Below, one piece after another: positions 26,192 to 33,931 of a stretch of 64,000 nt of DNA; position 1 is the first letter of the stretch; the number at the start of each line of letters is the position of its first letter. The notes beneath the pieces are model-generated. The model had not been told where the DNA came from, made no database searches, and saw nothing but the letters and a program-made list of their open reading frames with translations. The translations under genes and the position numbers were made by a program. Origin of the DNA: Phyllobacterium sophorae (GTDB taxonomy: Bacteria > Pseudomonadota > Alphaproteobacteria > Rhizobiales > Rhizobiaceae); the NCBI RefSeq assembly GCF_003010965.1, contig NZ_PGGM01000013.1, forward strand, positions 124,001 through 188,000, written 5' to 3'.

Positions 26192-27214
26192 CTATCCCGT
26201 CCGCCTGCGCAGCAATGTCGTCACCACGAAGAAGGCCCCGACGGAGCTAGTGACGATGCCGATCGGCAGTTCCTGCGGTGCAAGCAGAAGCCGTGCAGCA
26301 AGATCGCTGAGGAGGATCAGCATTGCACCCAGCAGCGCGCAGGTAACGACGAGTCCCGCATGCAGCTGGCCAGTGAAGCGGCGGGCGATATGCGGGATCA
26401 TCAGGCCGACAAAGCCGATCACGCCCGCCACCGAAACGAAAATCGCAGTGGAGAACGCGCAGACGATGAACACCGTGTTGCGGGTGCGGGTGACGCGCAC
26501 GCCGAGACTTTCCGCCGTGTTCTCGCCGGCGAGAAACGCATCGAGATTGCGGTGGTTGGCGAGGGCGTAGACGAGGATGGCGAAGAGGCCGATCATCGCC
26601 AGCGGCAGATTATCCCAGCGTGCGAGACCTAATCCGCCAAGTGTCCAGAACAGCACGGAATGGGCGGCGCGCTGATCGCCGGAAAACACCATGTAGTTGG
26701 TGAGCGCAGCAAACAGGAACGAGACCGCGAGACCGGCAAGGATCAGACGTTCCGGTCCCTGGCCGTGCACGCGGCGCACCAGCAACAGCACGATGATGGC
26801 CGCGAGCATGCCGCCGCTGAAAGCAGCGATCGGCAGGGTCCAGATGCCGAAGCGGTCACCGAATATGCTGATCACCGAGACCGCGCCTGCGGCCGCCCCG
26901 GAGGAAAGCCCGAACAGGAAGGGATCGGCGAGATCGTTACGCGTTACCGTCTGCAGCATCGCGCCGATAATGCCGAGCCCCGCACCGGCGCAAATCCCCA
27001 GCACCACGCGCGGCAGGCGAAGGTCGACGACGATGCGCTCGATGGGTCCGCTGGTTGTCAGGTCGCTGAATCCGGCCGCATGGGCAAGCGCATTCAATAC
27101 CGCCGGCAGTGGAATGACCGTCGAACCATAGGCAATGGAGGAGAGGGCGAGGGCGATGACAAGCATCAGCCCTGCAGCAAGCATTATGCGTTGATTGATT
27201 CGAGCGGGAAACAT
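26192..27214 (-). CDS. btuC: FecCD-family ABC importer permease (corrinoid/iron type)
   Basis: A 340-residue permease with about ten hydrophobic helices. It contains family motifs LRLPRVVLGICAGAGLGIIGAMLQ and VAGVIGFVGLMIPHIARR. It should form the membrane channel with the ATPase and binding protein encoded upstream on the same strand. The three genes lie behind a cobalamin riboswitch, which makes vitamin B12 or a related corrinoid the likely cargo. That is inference, because the same families move iron-siderophores and haem. A nested palindromic repeat of about 250 bases separates it from the binding-protein gene. The gene ends two bases from the convergent cysQ stop. Confidence 0.85.
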   Translation of the reverse strand: MFPARINQRIMLAAGLMLVIALALSSIAYGSTVIPLPAVLNALAHAAGFSDLTTSGPIERIVVDLRLPRVVLGICAGAGLGIIGAMLQTVTRNDLADPFLFGLSSGAAAGAVSVISIFGDRFGIWTLPIAAFSGGMLAAIIVLLLVRRVHGQGPERLILAGLAVSFLFAALTNYMVFSGDQRAAHSVLFWTLGGLGLARWDNLPLAMIGLFAILVYALANHRNLDAFLAGENTAESLGVRVTRTRNTVFIVCAFSTAIFVSVAGVIGFVGLMIPHIARRFTGQLHAGLVVTCALLGAMLILLSDLAARLLLAPQELPIGIVTSSVGAFFVVTTLLRRRTG

Positions 27215-27251
27215 TGGAAGGGTTCTCTTAATTCATGGCGTCAGATACCGA

Positions 27252-27497
27252 TTATCTCCCTTGTGGGAAGCACGCTGCCCTTATCTCCCCCCTTGTGGGG
27301 GAGAAAGCGATTTCAACATCTTAGCGTCAGATAAGTGTTAGAAATCGCAAGAGAGGGGATTTCGATGGTACGCTTCAAATCCCCTCTCTTGAGTTTTCCA
27401 AGGATTTAGCGAAGAGGCTAAATCCAGGAAAACTCTTTCTCTCCCGCAAGGGGAGAGATAAGGCGCCCGGGCCCGCCTTCGGCCACCAGGGGGAGAT
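27252..27497. repeat. Paired-arm palindromic repeat, copy 3, nested in an older copy
   Basis: The main element runs from 27282 (TATCTCCCCCCTTGTGGGGG) to 27460 (GGGGAGAGATA). It has a B-type left arm (GCGATTTCAACATC to TGTTAGAAATCGC), a linker ATTTCGATGGTACGCTTCAA, and an A-type right arm. Outside it, the fragments TATCTCCCTTGTGGG (left) and CCACCAGGGGGAGATA (right) look like the ends of a second, interrupted copy. It lies inside the importer operon. Confidence 0.8.
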
Positions 27498-27503
27498 AAT
27501 CAC

Positions 27504-28451
27504 TCAGAAGGCTTCCGGATGCATTGCTTTGGCGATTTTCTCGATCGCTTCGATGTTGGCGGGTCCGGGGGTCAGCTCGGCATAGCGCAGGGCAACGAAG
27601 CGCTCATTCTTCACCGCGTCGGTCTCCTTCATGGCGGGGTGCGCCTTGAGGAAGTCGAGCAGTTTCCGGTATCCGGCATTATCCTGATAATCGAGCAGGA
27701 TGAGGAACTGCGGATTGCGGGCGGCGACTGTTTCCCACGAGGTGGTGCCCCAGCTCGTCTCCATGTCGGCCATGATGTTGGTGCCGCCGGCCTCGCTGAT
27801 CAGCGCCGTGGGCATGGCAAACTTGCCTGCCGTGAACGGCTTGTCCTCACCGGAATCGTAAAGGAAAACACGGGTATCGCCGGTGTTGTTGATTCTCTTT
27901 TTGATGTCCGCAAGCTGCGCCTTCCAGCCGGACACCAGTTTCTCGGCTTCCGCATCCTTACCGAAAATCTGGCCGAGTTTCGTTATGTCGCCGTAGAGCA
28001 GGTCCATCGAGGCGGCAGGGCGGTTCTTGTCGAGATGCACGCAACTTTCGGTCAGGACCAGCGTCTTGATCCCATGGGGCGCCAGCGTATCGGGCGTGAC
28101 ATCGCCGCCTGGCTTCATGCCGTAATACCAGCCGGCGAAGAAGAAATCCGGGTTGGCTGCGACAAGGTTTTCGAGGGTCGCATATTTGGGGGCGAGCTCC
28201 GGAATGGAGCCCTGCTGCTGCTTGAAGGCATCGTCCAGCTTGTACCAGCCGGTAATCCCGGTAACGCCGGCGATCGACGGCTGGAGGCCGAGGGCAAATG
28301 CCATCTCGCTCATGTTGATGTCGTGGATGACGGCGCGTTTCGGTGCTGCTTCGAAGGTCAGCGGTTTGCCGCAGCTGTCGACGGTAACGGGAAAGGCCCA
28401 GGAAGGTGCGGACAGAAGCGCGAAGGCGAGGGCGAGGACGGCTCTTTTCAT
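27504..28451 (-). CDS. btuF: ABC importer substrate-binding protein (corrinoid/iron type)
   Basis: A 315-residue periplasmic binding protein with a Sec signal peptide (MKRAVLALAFALLSAPSWAF, cleavage about residue 19). It has the two-lobe fold of the BtuF/FepB class: KRAVIHDINMSEMAFALGL, then NLVAANPDFFFAGW, and later WETVAARNPQFLIL. It resembles proteins sometimes named F420-0 binding proteins, but the riboswitch upstream favours a cobalamin-like ligand. Its ATG overlaps the stop of the ATPase gene by one base. Confidence 0.85.
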   Translation of the reverse strand: MKRAVLALAFALLSAPSWAFPVTVDSCGKPLTFEAAPKRAVIHDINMSEMAFALGLQPSIAGVTGITGWYKLDDAFKQQQGSIPELAPKYATLENLVAANPDFFFAGWYYGMKPGGDVTPDTLAPHGIKTLVLTESCVHLDKNRPAASMDLLYGDITKLGQIFGKDAEAEKLVSGWKAQLADIKKRINNTGDTRVFLYDSGEDKPFTAGKFAMPTALISEAGGTNIMADMETSWGTTSWETVAARNPQFLILLDYQDNAGYRKLLDFLKAHPAMKETDAVKNERFVALRYAELTPGPANIEAIEKIAKAMHPEAF

Positions 28452-29251
28452 CAGATACTCCGTGAGTGGGTAAGTGCGGATTTTTCGGGTGTTTCGAACA
28501 CCATCAGCTCGCGATCCTGTGATGGATGACGCAGGCGAAGGACATCAAGGTCGAAGACGTCGCTGACGATGCGCGGCGTCAGGGTTTCGTCGGGGGTGCC
28601 CGCCGCCACCAGCTGGGCGCTGTGCATGACCGCGACATGGGTGGCGAATGGCGCAACCAGCGGCAGGTCGTGCAGGACAGCGATTGTCGTCACGTCCAGC
28701 CCCGCCACCAGCGACAGGAGTTCGCTGCGCGCCTTTGGATCGAGATGATTGGTCGGCTCATCAAGGAACAACACCGCGGGAGCTTGCGCAATCGCCCGCG
28801 CCAGTTGCACACGCTGGCGCTCGCCGCCGGAAAGCGATCCAATGGAACGGCGCGAAAACGGTAAAATCCCGGCGCGATGCAGCGCTTCCGCGACGATTTC
28901 GCGGTCCCTTGCCCTGGTGAAGGTGCCGATATGGGGAATACGGCCGAGCGAGACGTAGTCTTCGACAAGCAGCTGCAGGTCCGGCGTGTCGGTCTGGCCG
29001 ACAAAGGCGAACTGCTGCGCGCGTGCAAGCGGCGTCAACCGGCTGATGCTGCTGCCGTTCACATAGACATCGCCTGATGTGGGTTGCAGAAGACCGGCGA
29101 GCATACGCAGAAAAGTCGACTTGCCGGCACCATTCGGACCGATGATCGCCAGCCGGGAGCCGCATTCCACTGTCAGGGATGCCGCGTCGACGAGAGTCTG
29201 GCCGGAGGTGCGATATGTCACCGCGTCGGCATTGAGGACAAGATGGCTCAT
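28451..29251 (-). CDS. btuD: ABC importer ATP-binding protein (corrinoid/iron type)
   Basis: A 266-residue ATPase with Walker A IGPNGAGKST, signature LSGGERQRVQLARA, Walker B VLFLDEPTNHLD and the H-loop His in VLHDLPLV. The ATG at 29251 (MSHLVLNADAV) is chosen; an in-frame TTG upstream at 29281 is less likely. It is the first gene after the cobalamin riboswitch, with about 300 bases of leader between the aptamer and this start, longer than usual. It provides energy for the binding protein and permease encoded next. Confidence 0.88.
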   Translation of the reverse strand: MSHLVLNADAVTYRTSGQTLVDAASLTVECGSRLAIIGPNGAGKSTFLRMLAGLLQPTSGDVYVNGSSISRLTPLARAQQFAFVGQTDTPDLQLLVEDYVSLGRIPHIGTFTRARDREIVAEALHRAGILPFSRRSIGSLSGGERQRVQLARAIAQAPAVLFLDEPTNHLDPKARSELLSLVAGLDVTTIAVLHDLPLVAPFATHVAVMHSAQLVAAGTPDETLTPRIVSDVFDLDVLRLRHPSQDRELMVFETPEKSALTHSRSI

Positions 29252-29317
29252 GGGCAAAGTTTCCCGCAGATTGTAACGCAACAGGATTCCACTGGCGTAA
29301 CGGATGCGTACAGTAAT

Positions 29318-29325
29318 GTTATAAC
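29318..29325. promoter_or_regulatory. GTTATAAC palindrome in importer leader
   Basis: The eight-base palindrome GTTATAAC within CAGTAATGTTATAACGTATG lies about 67 bases before the ATPase start. It resembles the core of Fur-family (Zur-like) operators, but the flanks are only weakly symmetrical. Function is uncertain. Confidence 0.3.
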
Positions 29326-29550
29326 GTATGTAAAGGGATTCTGTTTGCCGGTGATCAAGAAATCACTGGATGGAATTGGCAGATGAGGGAGGGTTCGGGT
29401 GTTCATGCCTGCCCACTTGTCAGGACAGGAATCAGGAACGCACGCGAGATATAGCCGCTATCCGGCAGCCCCGTACGTCCGGGCCCTCGTCAGCGGTAAA
29501 CATCGCATCGCTCCCGGCACACCCCGTCCGGTTCGAATTTCAGGTTCGAT

Positions 29551-29729
29551 GGCAGGTCTCCTGGCTCGCGGGTCTCGGCTTCGCCTTGCCTTCCCGGCTC
29601 ATCACCAGTGGCATAGTTCAGGCGTCGCTCACCGCTTACAGTTGCGGGGGCAGCCACGGTTTCGGTCCCTATTGGGTACGCCTCACCGTGTTCCCTTTTC
29701 ATCTCCGGCGTTGTCTTGCCGAAGAAACC
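29551..29729 (-). promoter_or_regulatory. Cobalamin riboswitch
   Basis: On the minus strand the aptamer shows the full set of conserved elements in order: AGGGAACACGGTG, GGCTGCCCCCGCAACTGTAAG (the core up to 29633-29656), GCCACTGG followed by GCCGGGAAGGC, and the B12 box GCCAGGAGACCTGCC at the 3' end. It is placed to control the ABC importer genes downstream and would lower their expression when adenosylcobalamin is plentiful. No clear terminator was identified in the 300-base expression platform. Confidence 0.93.
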
Positions 29730-29794
29730 ATCAGTACCGATCAATAGAGGAAAAAATGCTCAAAGCAATCAGTTTCATTTGCCTCGATGGCGCT

Positions 29795-30325
29795 TATCTC
29801 CCCCCTTGCGGGGGAGAAAGCGATTTCAGCATCTTAGCCCTTGCCAAGTGCTAGAAATCGCCCGAGAGGGGAATGTGAACTCCGCTTCGTCGCTTGTTGG
29901 CTTCGTGTAGAATCTGCGAACATACCCCGTCCAGATTGCGAATGATCTCATCGTTCCAGAAGCGCAGCGTTTTGAAACTTGATGCGTTCAAACATTTATC
30001 GCGTTCCACATCTGAGTTGGACCCTGAATGTTGACTCCCATCCAGTTCTATAATCAGCCTTGATCTGAAGCAGGCGAAATCCACTATGTAGCCGAGAAGC
30101 GGCGCTTGCCGTTTGAATTTCAAACCGCCCAATTGATTGTTTCGGATTGCTTGCCACAGGATGTTCTCCGCCAAAGTTGCATCCCTGCGCATTTTCCGCG
30201 CGTATGTTCGAATGATTGGAGGTGTGTCTTGACGGATCTCTCAATCCCCTCTCTTGGATTTTCCAAGGATTTAGCAAAGAGGCTAAATCCAGGAAAATCC
30301 TTTCTCCCCCACAAAGGGGGAGATA
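29795..30325. mobile_element. Paired-arm repeat carrying a DUF559 gene
   Basis: The left arm (29795-29871) is the B type: TATCTCCCCCCTTGCGGGGG hairpin, then GCGATTTCAGCATC to GTGCTAGAAATCGC, ending GAGAGGGG. The right arm (30246-30325) is the A type: CCCCTCTC, GGATTTTCCAAGGATTTAGC to GCTAAATCCAGGAAAATCC, ending CCACAAAGGGGGAGATA. Elsewhere in the window the arms are joined by a linker of about 20-40 bases. Here 374 bases with a DUF559 gene lie between them. It looks like a full-length element of which the others are short derivatives, or a gene captured by a repeat. Confidence 0.65.
29851..30192 (-). CDS. DUF559 endonuclease-like protein
   Basis: A 113-residue protein of the DUF559 family, related to the very-short-patch-repair (Vsr-like) nucleases. 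The order AENILWQAIRNNQLGGLKF, YIVDFACFRSRLIIELDGSQH and TLRFWNDEIIRN is typical, including the acidic residues (D in VDFAC, E and D in IELDGSQH) that form the nuclease-like centre. The frame remains open for about 17 codons upstream of the ATG, encoding residues that also look like DUF559 (PPIIRTYARK), so a non-standard upstream start is possible. The last residues and stop codon are encoded by the left repeat arm. The gene lies wholly inside the repeat element. Confidence 0.8.
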   Translation of the reverse strand: MRRDATLAENILWQAIRNNQLGGLKFKRQAPLLGYIVDFACFRSRLIIELDGSQHSGSNSDVERDKCLNASSFKTLRFWNDEIIRNLDGVCSQILHEANKRRSGVHIPLSGDF

Positions 30326-30575
30326 AGCGGTGCCCTTAAGTTATGCGCTAACTGTCGCTCGGTTTAATGCGAGCGGCAACGAATGCAAGGTTGCATTGTT
30401 GTGAACAGCATGACGTTGCGGGTTGTGGGTCGACTGGCCGCTGCACGCTTGTAAATGCGGCAAATTCTAATTGTGCTAAAATATTTGGCAGAGCCGCATT
30501 TAAAGACGTGAACTGCGCAATAGAGTACGCTAGGTTTCTCGGGAACGCGCATTTAGAAGAACAATTTGAGGCGAC
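30193..30575. other. Right repeat arm and leader of the transglutaminase cluster
   Basis: This stretch of about 380 bases includes the right arm of the DUF559 element (30246-30325) and about 250 bases of AT-richer leader before the DUF2126 gene. The leader probably contains the promoter for the three-gene cluster. No small gene or RNA is apparent. Confidence 0.5.
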
Positions 30576-33500
30576 ATGGCAATTCACGCTGCAGTCTATC
30601 ATTTGACGCACTACAAATATGACCGTCCCATCATGCTGGGGCCGCAGATCATCCGCCTTCAGCCCGCGCCGCATTCCCGCACGAAAGTGTTGAGCCATTC
30701 GCTGAAGGTCAGTCCGGCCAATCATTTCGTCAATCTGCAACAGGATCCCTACGGCAATTTCCTGGCCCGCTTCGTCTTTCCGGAGCCCGTGACGGAGCTG
30801 AAGATCGAGGTCGATCTCGTCGCCGATATGACTGTCTACAATCCGTTCGACTTCTTCGTCGAGCCGGTCGCGGAGACCTGGCCCTTTACCTATCCGCAAG
30901 ACATCAGCGAAGACCTTTCGATTTATCTGAAGCCGGAACCGGCCGGACCGCTGCTGCAAGCGTTTCTCGATACGATCGATCGCACACCAACCAACACCGT
31001 GAACTTTGTGGTGGATCTCAATGCGCGCATCCAGCGCGAGGTCGGCTATGTCATCCGCATGGAAACGGGCGTGCAGGAACCCGAGACGACGCTGAACGTG
31101 CGTACCGGTTCCTGCCGCGATTCGAGCTGGCTGCTGGTGCAGGCCTTGCGTCATCTCGGGCTCGCCGCGCGATTTGTTTCGGGTTACCTGATCCAGCTGA
31201 AGCCTGATCTGGTTTCGCTCGACGGACCTGCCGGTACCGACAAGGATTTCACCGATCTTCACGCCTGGTGCGAGGTCTATCTGCCGGGCGCCGGCTGGAT
31301 CGGTCTCGATCCGACGTCGGGCCTTTTGACAGGCGAAAGTCATGTGCCGCTTGCCGCTACGCCGCATTATCGTAACGCCGCACCGATTTCCGGCATGGCG
31401 GAACCCGCCAATGTCGAATTCGGCTTTGACATGCGTGTCACCCGCGTTTCGGAGCACCCCCGCATCACCAAGCCGTTCTCCGATGAATCCTGGTCCGCGC
31501 TGGATGCGCTCGGAGAAAAGGTGGACAGTATTCTGAAGGAGCGGGATGTACGCCTTACCATGGGCGGCGAGCCAACCTTCGTCTCCATCGATGATTTCGA
31601 ATCCGGCGAATGGAACACGGACGCTGTCGGCCCGACCAAGCGCGACAAGGCCGACAAGCTCATCCGCCGTCTGCGCGAACGTTTCGCACCGGGTGGATTT
31701 CTGCATTATGGACAAGGAAAATGGTATCCCGGCGAAAGCCTGCCGCGTTGGACCTTTTCGCTCTATTGGCGCAAGGACGGCAAGCCGATCTGGGTCAATC
31801 CGGATCTGATTGCGCCGGAAAACAGCAAGGCGAATGTCAAGCCGGACGATGCCGGAAAGCTTCTCACCGGGATTGCCAGCGTGCTCGGCGTCGAAGACGA
31901 GATGGTCACGCCTGCCTATGAGGATCCGGCCGAATGGATCGTCAAGGAAGGCAACCTTCCGGCAAATGTCGATCCGTCCAATTCAAAGCTTAAAGACCCC
32001 GAAGAGCGCAGTCGAATTGCCCGCGTCTTCGAGCGCGGTCTGACCGAGCCAACTGGCTTTGTCCTGCCCGTGCAGCGCTGGAACAGCCAGGCAGCCGCCG
32101 GCCCGCGCTGGCGCAGTGAAAAGTGGAAGACACGTCGTGGCAAGCTTTTCCTGGTGCCGGGGGATTCGCCTGTTGGCTATCGTCTGCCGCTTGGCTCTCT
32201 TCCGCATGTTCCTCCATCGGAATATCCTTTTATCGTCCCGCTCGATCCATCGGTCGACCGCGATGCTCTGCCGGATTCAGTAGCGCAACCGGGAGCTCCG
32301 GCCGCGCGGGATGCGCCGCAGGCGGTGGCTTCGTTCACCGCGGCCGAAGGCACTCAACAGGAGCGCGTCGAACAGGAACTCGGTGAAATCGGCGGCGCGG
32401 TGCGCACGGCCATCTCGGTCGAGCCGCGTGACGGCCGCCTGAGCGTCTTCATGCCGCCGGTGGAGGCGCTGGAGGATTATCTGGAACTGGTTGGCGCCGC
32501 GGAAGCTGCCGCAGCAAAGCTCGGTCTTCCGGTCCATATCGAGGGCTATGGGCCGCCGCAGGATCATCGCATCAATGTCATCCGCGTTGCGCCCGATCCG
32601 GGTGTCATCGAGGTGAATATCCATCCAGCCTCCAACTGGCGCGAATGCGTCGAGACGACGACGGCGATCTATGAGGAAGCCCGGCAGACCCGGCTTGGCG
32701 CCGACAAGTTCATGATCGACGGCCGCCACACCGGCACCGGCGGCGGCAATCATGTGGTCGTCGGCGGTGAAACGCCGAACAACAGCCCTTTCCTGCGGCG
32801 CCCTGATCTTCTGAAGAGCCTCGTGCTGCACTGGCAGCGCCACCCCTCGCTGTCCTACCTGTTTTCGGGCATGTTCATCGGCCCGACCAGCCAGGCGCCG
32901 CGTTTTGACGAGGCGCGGCACGACAGTCTTTACGAACTCGAGATCGCCATGGCACAGGTTCCGTTACCAGGCAGGGGTACGCCGCCGCTTCCCTGGCTGG
33001 TGGACCGGCTTTTCCGCAATCTGCTGGTCGATGTCACCGGTAATACCCATCGCTCGGAGATTTGCATCGACAAGCTGTTTTCGCCCGACGGTCCGACAGG
33101 CCGGCTGGGGCTCGTCGAGTTCCGTGGTTTCGAGATGCCGCCCAATGCACGCATGAGCCTTGCACAGCAGCTGCTCGTTCGCGCATTGATCGCCCGGTTC
33201 TGGAACAGCCCGATCGAGGGTAGCTTTGTCCGCTGGGGCACGTCCTTGCACGACCGTTTCATGCTGCCGGCCTTTGTCTGGCAGGACTTTCTCGATGTTT
33301 TGGCGGACCTGCGCCAGCACGGTTTCGATTTCCGTCCCGAATGGTTCGAGGCACAGCTGGAATTCCGCTTTCCGTTCTGCGGCGAAATCGAGAATGAGGG
33401 CGTCAAACTCGAACTGCGGCAGGCGCTGGAGCCGTGGCATGTCATGGGTGAACAGGGGGCCATCGGCGGCACGGTCCGCTTTGTCGACAGTTCGGTTGAG

Positions 33501-33917
33501 CGGCTTCAGGTCAAGGTCGAAGGCTTCAATGCCGCGCGCTACAGCGTTGCCTGCAACGGCCGGGAAGTGCCGCTGAAAATGACCGACGTCAATGGAACCG
33601 CCGTTGCCGGCGTGCGCTACAAAGCCTGGCAGCCGCGCTCGGGCTTGCATCCGATGATCCCGGTCAACACGCCGCTGGTCTTCGATATTTACGACCAGTG
33701 GTCGGGCCGGGCGATTGGCGGTTGCGTCTATCATGTCGCACATCCCGGCGGCCGCAGCTATGATACGTTTCCTGTCAATTCGAACGAGGCCGAGGCGCGC
33801 CGCCTGACCCGGTTTGAGCCACGCGGGCATACGGCCGGAGGATATGAGCTCAGGAAAGAAACGCCATCGGCTGAATTTCCGATGACTCTCGATCTGAGAA
33901 GGCCGCGCCAGAATTGA
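30576..33917 (+). CDS. Transglutaminase-like/DUF2126 fusion protein
   Basis: A 1113-residue cytoplasmic protein. The first 290 residues form a bacterial transglutaminase-like N-terminal domain plus a transglutaminase core. The core has the Cys in [13 protein letters not shown] (near residue 178), the His in [15 protein letters not shown], and the following Asp in GLDPTSG. The rest is the DUF2126 region, with [38 protein letters not shown] and [14 protein letters not shown]2126 has been proposed to be a carboxylate-amine ligase of the glutamine-synthetase type; I recall this from comparative work and cannot verify it here. It is the first gene of a three-gene cluster of unknown product. Confidence 0.88.
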   Translation: MAIHAAVYHLTHYKYDRPIMLGPQIIRLQPAPHSRTKVLSHSLKVSPANHFVNLQQDPYGNFLARFVFPEPVTELKIEVDLVADMTVYNPFDFFVEPVAETWPFTYPQDISEDLSIYLKPEPAGPLLQAFLDTIDRTPTNTVNFVVDLNARIQREVGYVIRMETGVQEPETTLNVRTGSCRDSSWLLVQALRHLGLAARFVSGYLIQLKPDLVSLDGPAGTDKDFTDLHAWCEVYLPGAGWIGLDPTSGLLTGESHVPLAATPHYRNAAPISGMAEPANVEFGFDMRVTRVSEHPRITKPFSDESWSALDALGEKVDSILKERDVRLTMGGEPTFVSIDDFESGEWNTDAVGPTKRDKADKLIRRLRERFAPGGFLHYGQGKWYPGESLPRWTFSLYWRKDGKPIWVNPDLIAPENSKANVKPDDAGKLLTGIASVLGVEDEMVTPAYEDPAEWIVKEGNLPANVDPSNSKLKDPEERSRIARVFERGLTEPTGFVLPVQRWNSQAAAGPRWRSEKWKTRRGKLFLVPGDSPVGYRLPLGSLPHVPPSEYPFIVPLDPSVDRDALPDSVAQPGAPAARDAPQAVASFTAAEGTQQERVEQELGEIGGAVRTAISVEPRDGRLSVFMPPVEALEDYLELVGAAEAAAAKLGLPVHIEGYGPPQDHRINVIRVAPDPGVIEVNIHPASNWRECVETTTAIYEEARQTRLGADKFMIDGRHTGTGGGNHVVVGGETPNNSPFLRRPDLLKSLVLHWQRHPSLSYLFSGMFIGPTSQAPRFDEARHDSLYELEIAMAQVPLPGRGTPPLPWLVDRLFRNLLVDVTGNTHRSEICIDKLFSPDGPTGRLGLVEFRGFEMPPNARMSLAQQLLVRALIARFWNSPIEGSFVRWGTSLHDRFMLPAFVWQDFLDVLADLRQHGFDFRPEWFEAQLEFRFPFCGEIENEGVKLELRQALEPWHVMGEQGAIGGTVRFVDSSVERLQVKVEGFNAARYSVACNGREVPLKMTDVNGTAVAGVRYKAWQPRSGLHPMIPVNTPLVFDIYDQWSGRAIGGCVYHVAHPGGRSYDTFPVNSNEAEARRLTRFEPRGHTAGGYELRKETPSAEFPMTLDLRRPRQN

Positions 33918-33931
33918 GACCGAAAGGAAGC

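Larger units (their letters stand above)
29252..29794. other. Leader of the importer operon
   Basis: This 540-base stretch holds the cobalamin riboswitch and the GTTATAAC palindrome. Plus-strand frames here are antisense to the aptamer and are not genes. A promoter for the riboswitch transcript should lie near 29740-29795. Confidence 0.6.

Noticed and set aside
29370-29747. Plus-strand frame of 125 residues
   Set aside because: It is antisense to the cobalamin riboswitch, whose conserved structure explains the sequence.
30348-31715. A 455-residue minus-strand open frame
   Set aside because: It is antisense to the DUF2126 gene and its leader, and has no recognisable domain.
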